Below are positions 15,455-25,200 of a stretch of DNA of 42,705 nt, piece after piece. Position numbers and translations under genes: made by a program. Position 1 is the first letter of the stretch; every line of letters starts with the position of its first letter. Source of the DNA: an uncultured Bacteroidales bacterium (GTDB lineage Bacteria > Bacteroidota > Bacteroidia > Bacteroidales > UBA4417); NCBI GenBank assembly GCA_903913645.1, contig CAIWMA010000381.1:1-42705 (forward strand), written 5' to 3'. The notes beneath the pieces were generated by a model. The model had not been told where the DNA came from. It searched no databases and saw only the letters and a program-made list of their open reading frames with translations.

Positions 15455-17665
15455 TTATTTTAATTCGTTAATTTCCAGCACAACACTTGTTCTTTTGCCA
15501 TTTACATCCGGGTTAATCCCAACTTTCATTAAAAAATCTCCGGAATAGACCTGGTTTGAGTTGATACTGGAAACTGTTCCAGGGTAAAGATTAATTTCTT
15601 TGATTTTGTATTTCTTCGCTGCATCCAAACCGTTTAATTGAATCGGCCTTTCTGTCGCATTTTCCATAAAACGCGTGCTGTGAAGGTAAGTAAACATGAT
15701 TGCCTTTGATTTATCCTCAGCTACATAAGCTATGGATGCAACAGGGTTTTCGTAGGGACTTGCCAGCCGGTATTGAGTTCCGTGCCAAACAATATCTTTA
15801 AACGAATCATAGTTTTTTATGGCATCCTGGCAAAAGTTCAGGTCATCTTTACTTAATTTATTGGCAACGATATCAAACCCCAGTTTACCCATACTTGCCA
15901 CATCAACCCTGAATTTAACAGGTTGCTTTCCCCAGTCCGTAACGTGGCAATCGGTTGTAATGGAAGGGAAGAAATAAGAGTAATTCCATTGCAGGAATAT
16001 ACGTTCAATGGGTTCGGTATCATCACTTGGCCAGAATTCAGTAAAATATTTCAATAATTCATAATCGGCCCTGCCACCGCCTCCGGAACACAACATCATC
16101 GAAACCGTTGGATATTTTGCTCTTATCCGCTGCAGCACACTGTATAATCCTTTCACATAATCCACATACAAATGTGTCTGGGGGATTTTGTTTTTGTTAA
16201 GATATTCAGAATAAGCATTGTAGATAACGGCATTGCAATCCCACTTGATAAAAGCAAGTTCAGGATTTTTGGTGAAAAGATCATCTACAATTCCGAAAAC
16301 AAAATCCTGTACTTCCGGGTTTGACAAATCGAGCACCAACTGGTTACGGTAGTATTTTTCAGGACGTTCGGGCTGACGGATCACCCAATCCAGGTGTTTT
16401 TCGTACAACTCACTTTTTGGATTTACCATTTCGGGCTCTATCCAGATGCCAAATTTCACACCTGCAGTTTTTGCTTCTTTCACCAGGTACCCGATACCAT
16501 GAGGCAGCTTTTTCACATTCTCCTGCCAATCGCCCAGACCTGCATCATCATTATTCCTGGGATATTTATTCCCAAACCAGCCGTCATCCAAGAGAAACAT
16601 ATCTACGCCAAGGCTTTTGGCATTTTTAAATAATGCGGATAATTTAGGCTCATCGAAATCAAAGTACGTAGCTTCCCAATTATTCAAAAGCGTAAGTCTT
16701 TCGCCTTCGCCGTTTAAGACACGGTATTTTCGAGCCCAGCTTTGTAATTGCCGGCTGGCCTGGCCGGTTCCGTTATTGGAAACTGTATAGATTAAGGAAG
16801 GTGTTTTAAATGTTCTGCCGGCCGATAATGTATATGCAGATTCATATGGATTGATTCCGGCAATGAAACGTAAGGTTTTATTCGAAGTGATTTCAAAATC
16901 CAGTTTGTAATTCCCGCTCCAAGCAAGTTGGCCTAGAATGACATGCCCGGTGTTTTCTTTGGCCGGTCCATCAAACGAAAGTATGAAATTAGGCGTTCCA
17001 AGCAACATCGCCCTGGTTCCTAATTTTGATTCGTTGCTTTTTATGCCTTGTCCTAATTTCTCTTCCGAAGGCTGCATTTCCTTCAGGTATTCGCCCTGGA
17101 AACTCGTTAAATAGAAATTTTTATTGCTGAAGAACAAGTTAGCCGATGCATACTTGTTTAAAACAACATCAGACTTTTCATTATTTGTAATTTCGGTCCA
17201 TTGTTCGATTACATTCTCGTTGTTCCATGTTTTGTAATACAAATCGACATTTAATTTGTAAACCGGATCAACGAGTTTTATGATTGTAATGGTTATATTT
17301 TCTGCTTCATTCTTTTTTTGAAAGCTCATATACTTTAATTCTGTTGACGGATTGCCATCAGCGTGAGTTACCTGCAAGGCAGGTTCCGAAAGGTTCCATG
17401 TGCCGGCTGGGGTATAGGCATTATTATAAATGCCTGAATTGCCTTCAGGGAAATGGTATTGTTGTGAAGTGCCTAAATAATCCGATGCATTCACTAGCTT
17501 ATTCCCGAAATATACAATCCAAAGGCGGTTTTCCTTATCGGTTTGAAGCACCAATGCATTGTCTTTTGTTTCGATGGGAATAGTGATCGTCTGACCACTG
17601 ATTTTACCAAAAACCAGGAGCAAAAAGATAAAAATATTCAGTTTTATATGGATTCCTGATTTCAT
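15455..17665 (-). CDS. GH36 alpha-galactosidase
   Basis: This enzyme removes terminal alpha-galactose, for example from raffinose or stachyose, leaving sucrose. It has 736 residues, typical of bacterial GH36. A signal peptide (about 1-24, ending KISGQ) indicates export to the periplasm. The N-terminal beta-supersandwich is followed by the barrel with LLDDGWFG (358-365), GIWIEPEMVNP (406-416), the nucleophile Asp476 in FIKWDCN and the acid/base Asp548 in WPSDDTEPIER. The CSGGGGR glycine loop near 526-532 is also present. It lies nine bases after the thioredoxin-like gene and between two GH32 genes, so the locus can strip galactose and then fructose from raffinose-family sugars. The family call is firm; the natural substrate is inferred. 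Confidence 0.94.
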   Translation of the reverse strand: MKSGIHIKLNIFIFLLLVFGKISGQTITIPIETKDNALVLQTDKENRLWIVYFGNKLVNASDYLGTSQQYHFPEGNSGIYNNAYTPAGTWNLSEPALQVTHADGNPSTELKYMSFQKKNEAENITITIIKLVDPVYKLNVDLYYKTWNNENVIEQWTEITNNEKSDVVLNKYASANLFFSNKNFYLTSFQGEYLKEMQPSEEKLGQGIKSNESKLGTRAMLLGTPNFILSFDGPAKENTGHVILGQLAWSGNYKLDFEITSNKTLRFIAGINPYESAYTLSAGRTFKTPSLIYTVSNNGTGQASRQLQSWARKYRVLNGEGERLTLLNNWEATYFDFDEPKLSALFKNAKSLGVDMFLLDDGWFGNKYPRNNDDAGLGDWQENVKKLPHGIGYLVKEAKTAGVKFGIWIEPEMVNPKSELYEKHLDWVIRQPERPEKYYRNQLVLDLSNPEVQDFVFGIVDDLFTKNPELAFIKWDCNAVIYNAYSEYLNKNKIPQTHLYVDYVKGLYSVLQRIRAKYPTVSMMLCSGGGGRADYELLKYFTEFWPSDDTEPIERIFLQWNYSYFFPSITTDCHVTDWGKQPVKFRVDVASMGKLGFDIVANKLSKDDLNFCQDAIKNYDSFKDIVWHGTQYRLASPYENPVASIAYVAEDKSKAIMFTYLHSTRFMENATERPIQLNGLDAAKKYKIKEINLYPGTVSSINSNQVYSGDFLMKVGINPDVNGKRTSVVLEINELK

Positions 17666-17674
17666 ATTTAGTCT

Positions 17675-18172
17675 TTATTTCTTCGAAGGTGTAATCAGTT
17701 TTAAAAATTTCTCAAGATACTGATCTTCATCGTCGTAAAGGAGTAACTTTTTCTGGGCAGAATACAGGAATACGGAAGGATATTTTCTTGGACTGAACTG
17801 TGTAATAAATTGATTTTTTGAATCTTGCAGGATTGTTACATTTTTTTGGCCAGGTAGGTTTTTACCATAAAGGGTGAAAAAGTTACTGATCGCAGCTTTG
17901 TCTTCTAGGGAGATGAGGTAAATGGCCATTTTCTGACATTCGCTGATCCGTTTGCTTAATGTACTGATTGTGTGTTGGCAGTGATCGCAGGTGACATCAA
18001 AAAAGATAAAAAGAACCTCCTTGCCATTTGTAACATTTTTATTTGTGAAAGGAGTTTTATCGAGTTTGTAAAATGTGAACTCAGGAATAGTTTGAGCCGG
18101 TGATTGTGCAGAACTATCAGCAGCAGCATACAAAAAGAGAAATAAGATTATAAGTTTTAAAAAGTATTTCAT
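17675..18172 (-). CDS. thioredoxin-like exported protein (TlpA/redoxin type)
   Basis: This 165-residue protein has a signal peptide (about 1-23, ending SSAQ) and a thioredoxin fold. The redox pair is Cys62 and Cys65 in DVTCDHCQHT. The cis-proline segment reads RKYPSVFLY near residue 155 of the frame, and the FTNKNVTNGKEVLFIFF start resembles TlpA/ResA-type reductases. It would act on thiols in the periplasm. The gene is tightly placed between GH32 and GH36 genes, ending nine bases before GH36, so it is co-transcribed with the sugar enzymes. No partner is evident; the exported hydrolases contain a few cysteines, but a link is speculation. A structural role with lost activity is less likely because the CXXC is intact. 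Confidence 0.8.
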   Translation of the reverse strand: MKYFLKLIILFLFLYAAADSSAQSPAQTIPEFTFYKLDKTPFTNKNVTNGKEVLFIFFDVTCDHCQHTISTLSKRISECQKMAIYLISLEDKAAISNFFTLYGKNLPGQKNVTILQDSKNQFITQFSPRKYPSVFLYSAQKKLLLYDDEDQYLEKFLKLITPSKK

Positions 18173-18253
18173 AAATCTTCTCTCCTGATGGTATTAAATT
18201 ATCTTCTCAATATCTTTATAACGGACTTCTATACTGTGCTTTTAGGCGTTCCC

Positions 18254-20014
18254 TTATTTTTTCCAGACCGACTTTAGCTGGTATGCCACTATTTTTACAT
18301 TAGCCAGATCCTTGTTCCCCGAAATAGTGAGGTTGGCCGGTTCTTTATCTTTATTCACGAAGCACTTGGCAATTTGTATAATTCCGTCATTGGCAAATAA
18401 CTCTATCGAAGTTCGGTCAACCAATAAACGTAATTTGATTTTATTGTCGACAGGAGCAAGTGGCGCTTTTATGCCTGCAAGGCTGATGAGTTGGTTGCCA
18501 AGGTTATATGAGATTTTCTGGCCTAAGATTTCTGCTTTTAGCAAATTATTTGTATCGGAAGCAGTGTACGCTTTCAGTTCAAACTGCACTTCTATATCCA
18601 GCAGTTCTCCTTTAATATTAGGTACCTGTATAGGTTTATCTAATCCTTTTAAACCTGCAGAGAAAGTCACTGGAACTGATATTACCAAATTTTTAATTTC
18701 TTTTATTGGTTCCATAAATAGTCGGATACCATCGGGTGTAGTGTGTAAAGTCAGGTTGCGTGGGCTGGTAAATTGCTGATTGAATGGCATTTTAGGATAT
18801 TCGCCACCCTGCATCCACGAGAATTGTATGCGCCTTCCATCTTTTGCCGGAATATCGCTGTAGGATTGAGCCGCGTAATCATTTCCACCATATTTTGTAG
18901 TAAAAGGACCGCTTTCAACTTTGAATTCTTTTCCATCAAAGTTGCCGATCAGATATTTTCCGTTGCCGCCCCAGAATACCCAGCGTGATTTCTGTTTATT
19001 ACCATCAACGGGCAATTCAAACATATCAGGGCATTCGCTGCAGCCTAAATTCTTTATATCGCATATTTTCTCCCATTGAATTAAATTCTTCGATGAGAAT
19101 AATGCATAATCTTCTCCATCCATGTACAAAGCCATGGTCCAATGGCCATTCTTAGGATTTTGCTTGTCCTCAAACCAAAATACTTTTGGGTCGCGGTTTC
19201 CCCCGATGATATGAGGAATTACGGGGTTGCCAGGATATTTAATCCAGGTTTTTCCTTCGTCGACGGAATATACCATCGATTGGGCTGATTTACCTTTACC
19301 GCGGTTAGCATCCGTGGAAGTGTAGAATGCTACCAAAGGCGGGTTGGTAATTTTTCCCGTTTTGTCTTTTATCGGTTTTGTTTGTAATCCCGATGTGTTT
19401 TTCCAGTCTACAACCGCGGACCCTGAAAAAACCACACCGTTTTTATCAGGGATTACGGCATCAGGCATTTCATTCCAGTGAAGAAGATCGGTACTCACAG
19501 CATGTCCCCATGTCATATTTCCCCAGCTTGTGCCATACGGATTATGCTGGAAAAACAAATGGTAGGTACCATTATAATATACCAGGCCATTCGGGTCATT
19601 TGTCCACCCGCGGCGGGGCGCAAAGTGAAACTGTGGCCTTAATTCTTCTTTGTAAACCAAACTTTCATCCGACATTTCATCAGATGTTTTTGTCAAACTA
19701 ATCCATTTTGAACCTGGCACTACGGTTTCGGCTGAAAGTACAAGCTTTTTGCCTTTCCATTGTCCTACTTCGAGAGTTGCATAAAAGTCGGGATTTTCGG
19801 GAGCCAGCTCAATTTCGAATTCGTGCTGAAATACTCCATCCACATTTACGGTTATCCAGGTTTTTGCAGCCCCGGTTTTAACAGGAAGGAGTATGAATTT
19901 TTTAGTAACAGGGTTACTTTCATACGATTGAACCAAGCTTTGTGCTGATAAATCAGTAAAAGCAGATAATACTCCAAATAAACAGAAAATTAGAATGAGA
20001 ATGCTTTTTTTCAT
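18254..20014 (-). CDS. GH32 beta-fructosidase with N-terminal extra domain
   Basis: This is a second fructosidase, 586 residues, with a cleavable signal peptide (about 1-25, ending LSAQ). Residues 26-125 form a beta-rich domain before the catalytic part, like the DUF4980-type domain found in Bacteroides GH32 enzymes. The propeller has nucleophile Asp140 in WTNDPNG, Asp275 in NRDPK and acid/base Glu327 in SECPDMF. The C-terminal sandwich contains TSIELFANDG. It heads the hydrolase block after the susD gene, behind an 18-base hairpin. Together with the lipoprotein GH32 it offers two locations or specificities for fructan or sucrose hydrolysis. Levan/inulin exo-hydrolase is the best guess. Confidence 0.94.
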   Translation of the reverse strand: MKKSILILIFCLFGVLSAFTDLSAQSLVQSYESNPVTKKFILLPVKTGAAKTWITVNVDGVFQHEFEIELAPENPDFYATLEVGQWKGKKLVLSAETVVPGSKWISLTKTSDEMSDESLVYKEELRPQFHFAPRRGWTNDPNGLVYYNGTYHLFFQHNPYGTSWGNMTWGHAVSTDLLHWNEMPDAVIPDKNGVVFSGSAVVDWKNTSGLQTKPIKDKTGKITNPPLVAFYTSTDANRGKGKSAQSMVYSVDEGKTWIKYPGNPVIPHIIGGNRDPKVFWFEDKQNPKNGHWTMALYMDGEDYALFSSKNLIQWEKICDIKNLGCSECPDMFELPVDGNKQKSRWVFWGGNGKYLIGNFDGKEFKVESGPFTTKYGGNDYAAQSYSDIPAKDGRRIQFSWMQGGEYPKMPFNQQFTSPRNLTLHTTPDGIRLFMEPIKEIKNLVISVPVTFSAGLKGLDKPIQVPNIKGELLDIEVQFELKAYTASDTNNLLKAEILGQKISYNLGNQLISLAGIKAPLAPVDNKIKLRLLVDRTSIELFANDGIIQIAKCFVNKDKEPANLTISGNKDLANVKIVAYQLKSVWKK

Positions 20015-20101
20015 GCCTGTCTTATCTTTAGAAACTAGTTATCCGGAGCTGAATTCTATGGTTCAATCTTTTTATTTTCAATAATAATCAGATTTCAAAG
20101 G

Positions 20102-20146
20102 TAATCAAACAATCAGGCTAAATTTCCCAGCCTGATTGTTTGATTA
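20102..20146 (-). terminator. 18-bp perfect hairpin between susD and the hydrolase genes
   Basis: TAATCAAACAATCAGGCT (20102-20119) pairs perfectly with 20129-20146 across a nine-base loop. On the minus strand it follows the susD stop by 15 bases and precedes the GH32 start by 87 bases. The following bases, ACCTTTG, form no strong U-tract, so partial termination or 3'-end protection of the susCD transcript is more likely than a full stop. Confidence 0.7.
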
Positions 20147-20161
20147 ACAATGAATTAAATA

Positions 20162-21913
20162 TTAGTATCCTGGATTTTGGTGATACAAACCTTTTGTAAA
20201 GGTTATTTCCCTTTGCGGGATAGGATAGTATTCATCCCTGCCCTTTGTGAAATGTGCAAAGGAGAGGAAATCCCTTTTGGTCTTTTCAACAGCAAGGTAA
20301 CCATTCAATGTTTCAGCAGCAATACCCCAACGTACCAAGTCGAAGTAGCGATCGCCTTCCATACCGAATTCAAGTCTTCTCTCGAACATCAAAGCTTTCC
20401 ATGCATTTGCTTTATTCCAGGTTATATTCACGCCGTCTTTGTATTCATCGATGCGATAGTTCGAAGGACTTGAGCCGTCTAATAATTTGGTCCTGCCTGT
20501 GCTTGCCTTTGCCCTGGCACGAATCTGGTTAATGAGAGGAAGAGCCTCGGCTTGCCTGTTCAGTTGAATTAAAGCTTCAGCACGCTGAAGTAAAACATCG
20601 CCGTAACGGATGAAATCGATGTTTTTGGAAGTTCCCATAAAAGGTCCTTTTTTGAAATAACATGCACAATCGGGTGCCTGCTGCTCTTTCATATTGCTGA
20701 AGAAGCCATAAACTCCCGGAACCCTGGCCCAGCTAACCTGGTATATCATGGATTCGCCATTTATAAGGCCCGGACGATATTTGAAAGGGTGACCTGGTAC
20801 TCCAACAGTATGATCGAGTCTTGGATCGACTCCATTAGTTTGAAAATCGGCAGGTTGAACCATATCCGAATTGTTGAATGTATCAAACATTGGCAAACCA
20901 TTGGCGTCTGTTTTAAAAGCATTAACCATGTTCTGGCTGGCCTTGTGGAAATCGCAGCATCCGTACAGCGGAGTGCCGGTAGGCGAATTTAATCCGGTAA
21001 CATAGCTTGCCCTGCCTGCTTCGGTTCCATCATTTAATGAAAACTGTGCAGCAAAAATCGACTCAACGCCATTATCGAACCCATCGAGGAAGTTTTCGCC
21101 ATAATCAGGTTGAAGGGAGTAATGTCCAAGTACCAGGCCAGTAAGGTCAACAACTTCCTGCAAACGTGCAGGATTAATATTTGTTACATTATGATTTTCA
21201 TCCTGCTCGTAAGCCTGGTATAGCCTGGTTTTTGCCAGGTAAGCTGCAGCTGCAAATTTATTTGCCCTGCCAACCTGTGCTTGTTTTTCGGGTAAATTAT
21301 CCAAAGCAAATTTAAAATCATCACCAATTTTGTTCCAGAGCGCATCACTGGTCAAGTCGTTGGATGTTTTCAGGATCTGATCCGCGGTCATGTTTTCATC
21401 AATAAATGGCACTTTATTGAATAACCGTTTCATCATAAAATAGCAGTGTCCCCTTAAGAAGCGAAGCTCAGCTTGTGTTTCGGCTTTAGCTGGAAATTGG
21501 GCAACGTCAAGGGCATTTGCAATAGCTAATGCAGAATTTATCCTTGAAATAGCTTTGTAGTAATTTGCCCAGGTGCGTGGAGCAAACCAGTCGCTTCCTC
21601 CCTGATCAGCAGTTGTAAGATAATATTGCTCGTATTTGTTAACATCACCCACGTCATCTATACCACCGCCTCCTTTATACGCATCGTCTGAGCGAACACT
21701 GCCAAATGCCCACATACTGGTCATAGGCCCGATCATATCATCATTGGTTATTCCTGCATAGGAAGCAATTACCAGTTTATCAATATTGGCCGAGGTTGAA
21801 ACTTGTTCCTGTGTTAAAGCTCCTTGGGGCTGGTAATTTAGAAAATCTTTACCGCATGAGGTAAGCAATACCCCTGCTGTGACAAAGACCAGAATTTTTG
21901 AAATATATTTCAT
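20162..21913 (-). CDS. SusD/RagB family outer-membrane glycan-binding lipoprotein (second pair)
   Basis: This 583-residue surface lipoprotein has lipobox LTSC (Cys20) and a mature start GKDFLNYQPQGALTQEQ, typical of SusD. Helical signature segments include AELRFLRGHCYFMMKRLFNKVPFID near residue 150 and FIRYGDVLLQRAEALIQLNRQAEAL in the C-terminal half. It ends with EYYPIPQREI, the common SusD tail. It lies 33 bases after susC on the same strand. With that protein it should bind and import a fructan, sucrose or raffinose-family oligosaccharide; this is inferred from the fructokinase, GH32 and GH36 genes around it. Confidence 0.93.
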   Translation of the reverse strand: MKYISKILVFVTAGVLLTSCGKDFLNYQPQGALTQEQVSTSANIDKLVIASYAGITNDDMIGPMTSMWAFGSVRSDDAYKGGGGIDDVGDVNKYEQYYLTTADQGGSDWFAPRTWANYYKAISRINSALAIANALDVAQFPAKAETQAELRFLRGHCYFMMKRLFNKVPFIDENMTADQILKTSNDLTSDALWNKIGDDFKFALDNLPEKQAQVGRANKFAAAAYLAKTRLYQAYEQDENHNVTNINPARLQEVVDLTGLVLGHYSLQPDYGENFLDGFDNGVESIFAAQFSLNDGTEAGRASYVTGLNSPTGTPLYGCCDFHKASQNMVNAFKTDANGLPMFDTFNNSDMVQPADFQTNGVDPRLDHTVGVPGHPFKYRPGLINGESMIYQVSWARVPGVYGFFSNMKEQQAPDCACYFKKGPFMGTSKNIDFIRYGDVLLQRAEALIQLNRQAEALPLINQIRARAKASTGRTKLLDGSSPSNYRIDEYKDGVNITWNKANAWKALMFERRLEFGMEGDRYFDLVRWGIAAETLNGYLAVEKTKRDFLSFAHFTKGRDEYYPIPQREITFTKGLYHQNPGY

Positions 21914-21946
21914 GATTTTTAGTTTTTGAATTAATTACTAAATGGG

Positions 21947-24900
21947 TTAGAAACTGGCGCTTAAGCCTAATGAATAAGTTGTAGGAACCGGAATCCGATT
22001 AATGTCGGTTCTTTCAGGATCTGCACCTATATACCCTTTTGGAGTTATCCAGAACAAGTTTTCACCCTGGAAATAAACCCTTAGCTGGCTCATTCCTGCC
22101 TTTTTAATCATAGCAACAGGAAGGTTGTATCCGATCTGCAGATTTCTTAATTTAAAGTAGGAATTATTCCTTAACAAATAGGTAGACATTCTTTTTTCGT
22201 TGTTATTGTCTACAATGGTTGCTGCGGGAATATCAGACCCTGTGTTTGTAGTAGTCCATGCATTTAATGTTCCCGGAGCGGCATTTTCTCTACTTTCAAC
22301 AAAATTGTTATAATAGATATATCCATCCACACCCTTACGACCTGTTACTCCTGATCCAAAAGCTGAAAAATCAAAGTTCTTGTATCCCAGGTTCACACGT
22401 ACACCATATTCAAGTTTTGGTAAAGTGGTTCCAATCCAATCCTGGTCTAAAGAATTTACTACGCCATCGCCATTAAGGTCAACGTATTTGATTCTTCCTG
22501 GTGCTGCGCCGATCTGGGTTGGCCATGCAGCTACTTCTGCAGCGTTCTGGAATATTCCTGCTGATTGATACCCGAATACTTCATATTGTGAATGTCCGAG
22601 GATTGTATTTCCTGGAAGTCCGGCGTAACCAGCCTGTACTTCTTCAGGTAATTTAGTTATTTTATCCTTGAATGCACCAAAGTTTGTCGAGACTGAATAG
22701 GTAAGACCACCTTTTGTCTCGTCCTGGTATGCGAGGGAAAGTTCCCATCCGTGGTTATCCTTTGTAGCTCCGTTTAACCATTTTTGTTGTCCTTCGCCTA
22801 ATGCTGATGCAATCGGGGGTTTGATTAATATGTTATCAGTTGTACGTTTGAAATAATCGAATGAACCGACAATCTTATTCTTTAAGAATCCGAAATCAAG
22901 ACCTAAGTTGATTTCTCTGGTCGATTCCCATTTTAGATTCGGATTTGCAGCCTGGATGGAAACAAAACCAGAAGGAAGGTTTCCTGTATTAACACCATTT
23001 ATATCGTATGCAGTACCTATATTATAATATTGCTCGAAAAATCCACCGGCATAATCATACAAAGTTGCACCATACCGGGCTTCATATAGGCCGAACTGAG
23101 CCAAGTCGCCGATTGACTGATTACCCACTTCACCATAACCTGCCCTTACTTTAAGGTTTGTAATTTGCTTTTCCTCCTTCAGAAAGGAAAAATTATTAAG
23201 CCTTATACCTACGGTAGCAGATGGGAAAATACCATATCGTGTGTCTGATCCGAACCTGGATGATCCATCCCTACGTATTGTTGCTGATGCTAAAAACAGA
23301 TCTGAATAACTGTAGCCTATTTTACCGAATTGCGATAAAAGACTGCTGCCAGTGTTAAACCCGGTTGTAGTCCTTTGGCCTGAAGCGGCGCCCAGAACAA
23401 AATATTGTTCTGTTTCTACAGCAAAATCGTAGGCTGTTGAAGTTACATTTTCAATATCTGTTTTAACTGATTCAGTACCAGCAAGAATATCAAAATTATT
23501 TTCACCCACCTTGAGGTTATAGTTAAGTGTGTTGGTGAATGCTATACTTAAGTAGTCGGAAGTGCTGAGAGCTAAACTATTGGTGCTTCTGGTAACAAAT
23601 CCATTATTTATTTTAGTTTCAATATTCTTTTGTTTAAATGCGTTGTAATCCATGCCGATACTCGACCTGAACACAAGGTTTTTTAAGATTTTCCATTCGC
23701 CGTATGCATTACCAAAAATCATCGAGTTATGTGAATTATCCCACTGATTTTTATCCTGCATCAAAACCGGGTTATTCCTGTCGGAGTATCCACCGCCTAA
23801 AGGTCCGCCATAGGTTCCATCCAATCCATATAGTGGAATTGTTGGTGCTAAACTGATAGCAAGACCAGGAGTAGGTGCACTACCTACGTCAGGAGTTGCA
23901 CCGGTTTCATTTGATGATGAAAACTGAGAATTAACTCCAAATTTGAGTTTGCCGTCAAACATTTTAAAATTTGAATTGAGTTTCCCGTTAATTCTATCGT
24001 AGTTAGTGTATACCAGCATTCCGGTGTTCTTGAGGTAACCAAAATTAGCCATTACATAAGCATTGTCATTGCCAGCTGTTAAGGTAAGATCACTATTGGT
24101 AACATAGCCTTTTTTGTAAGAAGCATCCTGCCAATCGGTATTTCCTGCCGGAAAATTAGCATTACCACCTACAAAAGGTTTTAGTGCAACACTGGAAAGT
24201 ACAGGGTTAGAGTAATCGCCATTCCAGCTATACGAATAGATATCACCATATGCTGCAGACGGATCGGTATGATCGTTTACGCAAGCCTGCCATAATACCT
24301 TTCCACGGTCTAACGAGCTCATCATTTTATAACGCTCTTTCTTTTCGGATAATACGGAAAGATTGGTATTAAAAGTAAGATTAACTTTCCCTTTGGTTAC
24401 AGAACTGGTTTTTGTGGTTACAATAATAACTCCGTTTGCAGCTCTTGATCCGTATATGGAAGCGGCAGATGCATCTTTCAATACCTGAACTGATTCGATC
24501 GAACCGGGGTTAAGACTTGCAAAAACCTCCGCCCTTGTAGTGGGCACACCATCAATAATGTACAATGGATGAGTGTCACCAAGAGTATTTACACCACGGA
24601 TTAAAATCTGGTCGCTCGCGCCTGATGGGTTACCCGATTTAGTAATATACAAGCCGGGGACATTGCCCTGTAAAGCCTGCATCACGTTTCCGGAACTCAA
24701 ACTTGCGCTTGCAATCTTTTTCATTTCCACAACCGAAATAGCACCGGTAACATCTACTTTCTTCTGTGATGAATATCCGGTTACAATCAGTTGGTCCAGC
24801 AGTTGTGCTGCTGACGATAAGCTGACATCAATAATTGTTTTTCCCTGTACCGGAATTTCCTGAGTGGTAAAACCGATAAAACTAAACACAAGGGTTGCCT

Positions 24901-25120
24901 TGGCATCCACATCAATGATGTATTTACCGTCAATATCAGTCATAGTTCCAGTATTGGAGCCTTTAACTGAAATGCTGACACCGGGAATGGTGCTCTGGTT
25001 ACTAGCATCAGTTACCTTGCCTGTTATTTTAACCTGGGCAAAAGCACTGGCTACCGATAGCCCCAGGAAAAATACCAGGAGGAAGAACCGGATTTTCAAT
25101 TGTTTGTTAATGTTTCTCAT
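21947..25120 (-). CDS. SusC/RagA family TonB-dependent outer-membrane transporter (second pair)
   Basis: This 1057-residue outer-membrane importer has a signal peptide (to about residue 28, ASAFAQ). A carboxypeptidase-regulatory-like domain (about 30-105, VKITGKVTDASNQSTIPGVSI) follows. The plug motifs are QLIVTGYSSQKK, QILIRGVNTLGD, PLYIIDGVP and ASAASIYGSRAANGVIIVTTK. The barrel ends with YSLGLSASF. It is 66 residues longer than the first SusC and clearly a different paralogue. It follows the fructokinase gene by 80 bases and precedes its SusD. As part of the fructan-type locus it probably imports beta-fructosyl or sucrose-containing oligosaccharides into the periplasm. Confidence 0.95.
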   Translation of the reverse strand: MRNINKQLKIRFFLLVFFLGLSVASAFAQVKITGKVTDASNQSTIPGVSISVKGSNTGTMTDIDGKYIIDVDAKATLVFSFIGFTTQEIPVQGKTIIDVSLSSAAQLLDQLIVTGYSSQKKVDVTGAISVVEMKKIASASLSSGNVMQALQGNVPGLYITKSGNPSGASDQILIRGVNTLGDTHPLYIIDGVPTTRAEVFASLNPGSIESVQVLKDASAASIYGSRAANGVIIVTTKTSSVTKGKVNLTFNTNLSVLSEKKERYKMMSSLDRGKVLWQACVNDHTDPSAAYGDIYSYSWNGDYSNPVLSSVALKPFVGGNANFPAGNTDWQDASYKKGYVTNSDLTLTAGNDNAYVMANFGYLKNTGMLVYTNYDRINGKLNSNFKMFDGKLKFGVNSQFSSSNETGATPDVGSAPTPGLAISLAPTIPLYGLDGTYGGPLGGGYSDRNNPVLMQDKNQWDNSHNSMIFGNAYGEWKILKNLVFRSSIGMDYNAFKQKNIETKINNGFVTRSTNSLALSTSDYLSIAFTNTLNYNLKVGENNFDILAGTESVKTDIENVTSTAYDFAVETEQYFVLGAASGQRTTTGFNTGSSLLSQFGKIGYSYSDLFLASATIRRDGSSRFGSDTRYGIFPSATVGIRLNNFSFLKEEKQITNLKVRAGYGEVGNQSIGDLAQFGLYEARYGATLYDYAGGFFEQYYNIGTAYDINGVNTGNLPSGFVSIQAANPNLKWESTREINLGLDFGFLKNKIVGSFDYFKRTTDNILIKPPIASALGEGQQKWLNGATKDNHGWELSLAYQDETKGGLTYSVSTNFGAFKDKITKLPEEVQAGYAGLPGNTILGHSQYEVFGYQSAGIFQNAAEVAAWPTQIGAAPGRIKYVDLNGDGVVNSLDQDWIGTTLPKLEYGVRVNLGYKNFDFSAFGSGVTGRKGVDGYIYYNNFVESRENAAPGTLNAWTTTNTGSDIPAATIVDNNNEKRMSTYLLRNNSYFKLRNLQIGYNLPVAMIKKAGMSQLRVYFQGENLFWITPKGYIGADPERTDINRIPVPTTYSLGLSASF

Positions 25121-25200
25121 AGGTTTATTTATTTGGTTTTTGTTGGATAAAAGCTGTTAGTAATTATTTTATTTATCTATAATTTAGTGGTGTTTTAGTT

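Noticed and set aside
18312-18779. 155-codon open frame on the plus strand inside the GH32 gene
   Set aside because: It is antisense to a well-supported catalytic gene, with no recognisable domain or start signal.
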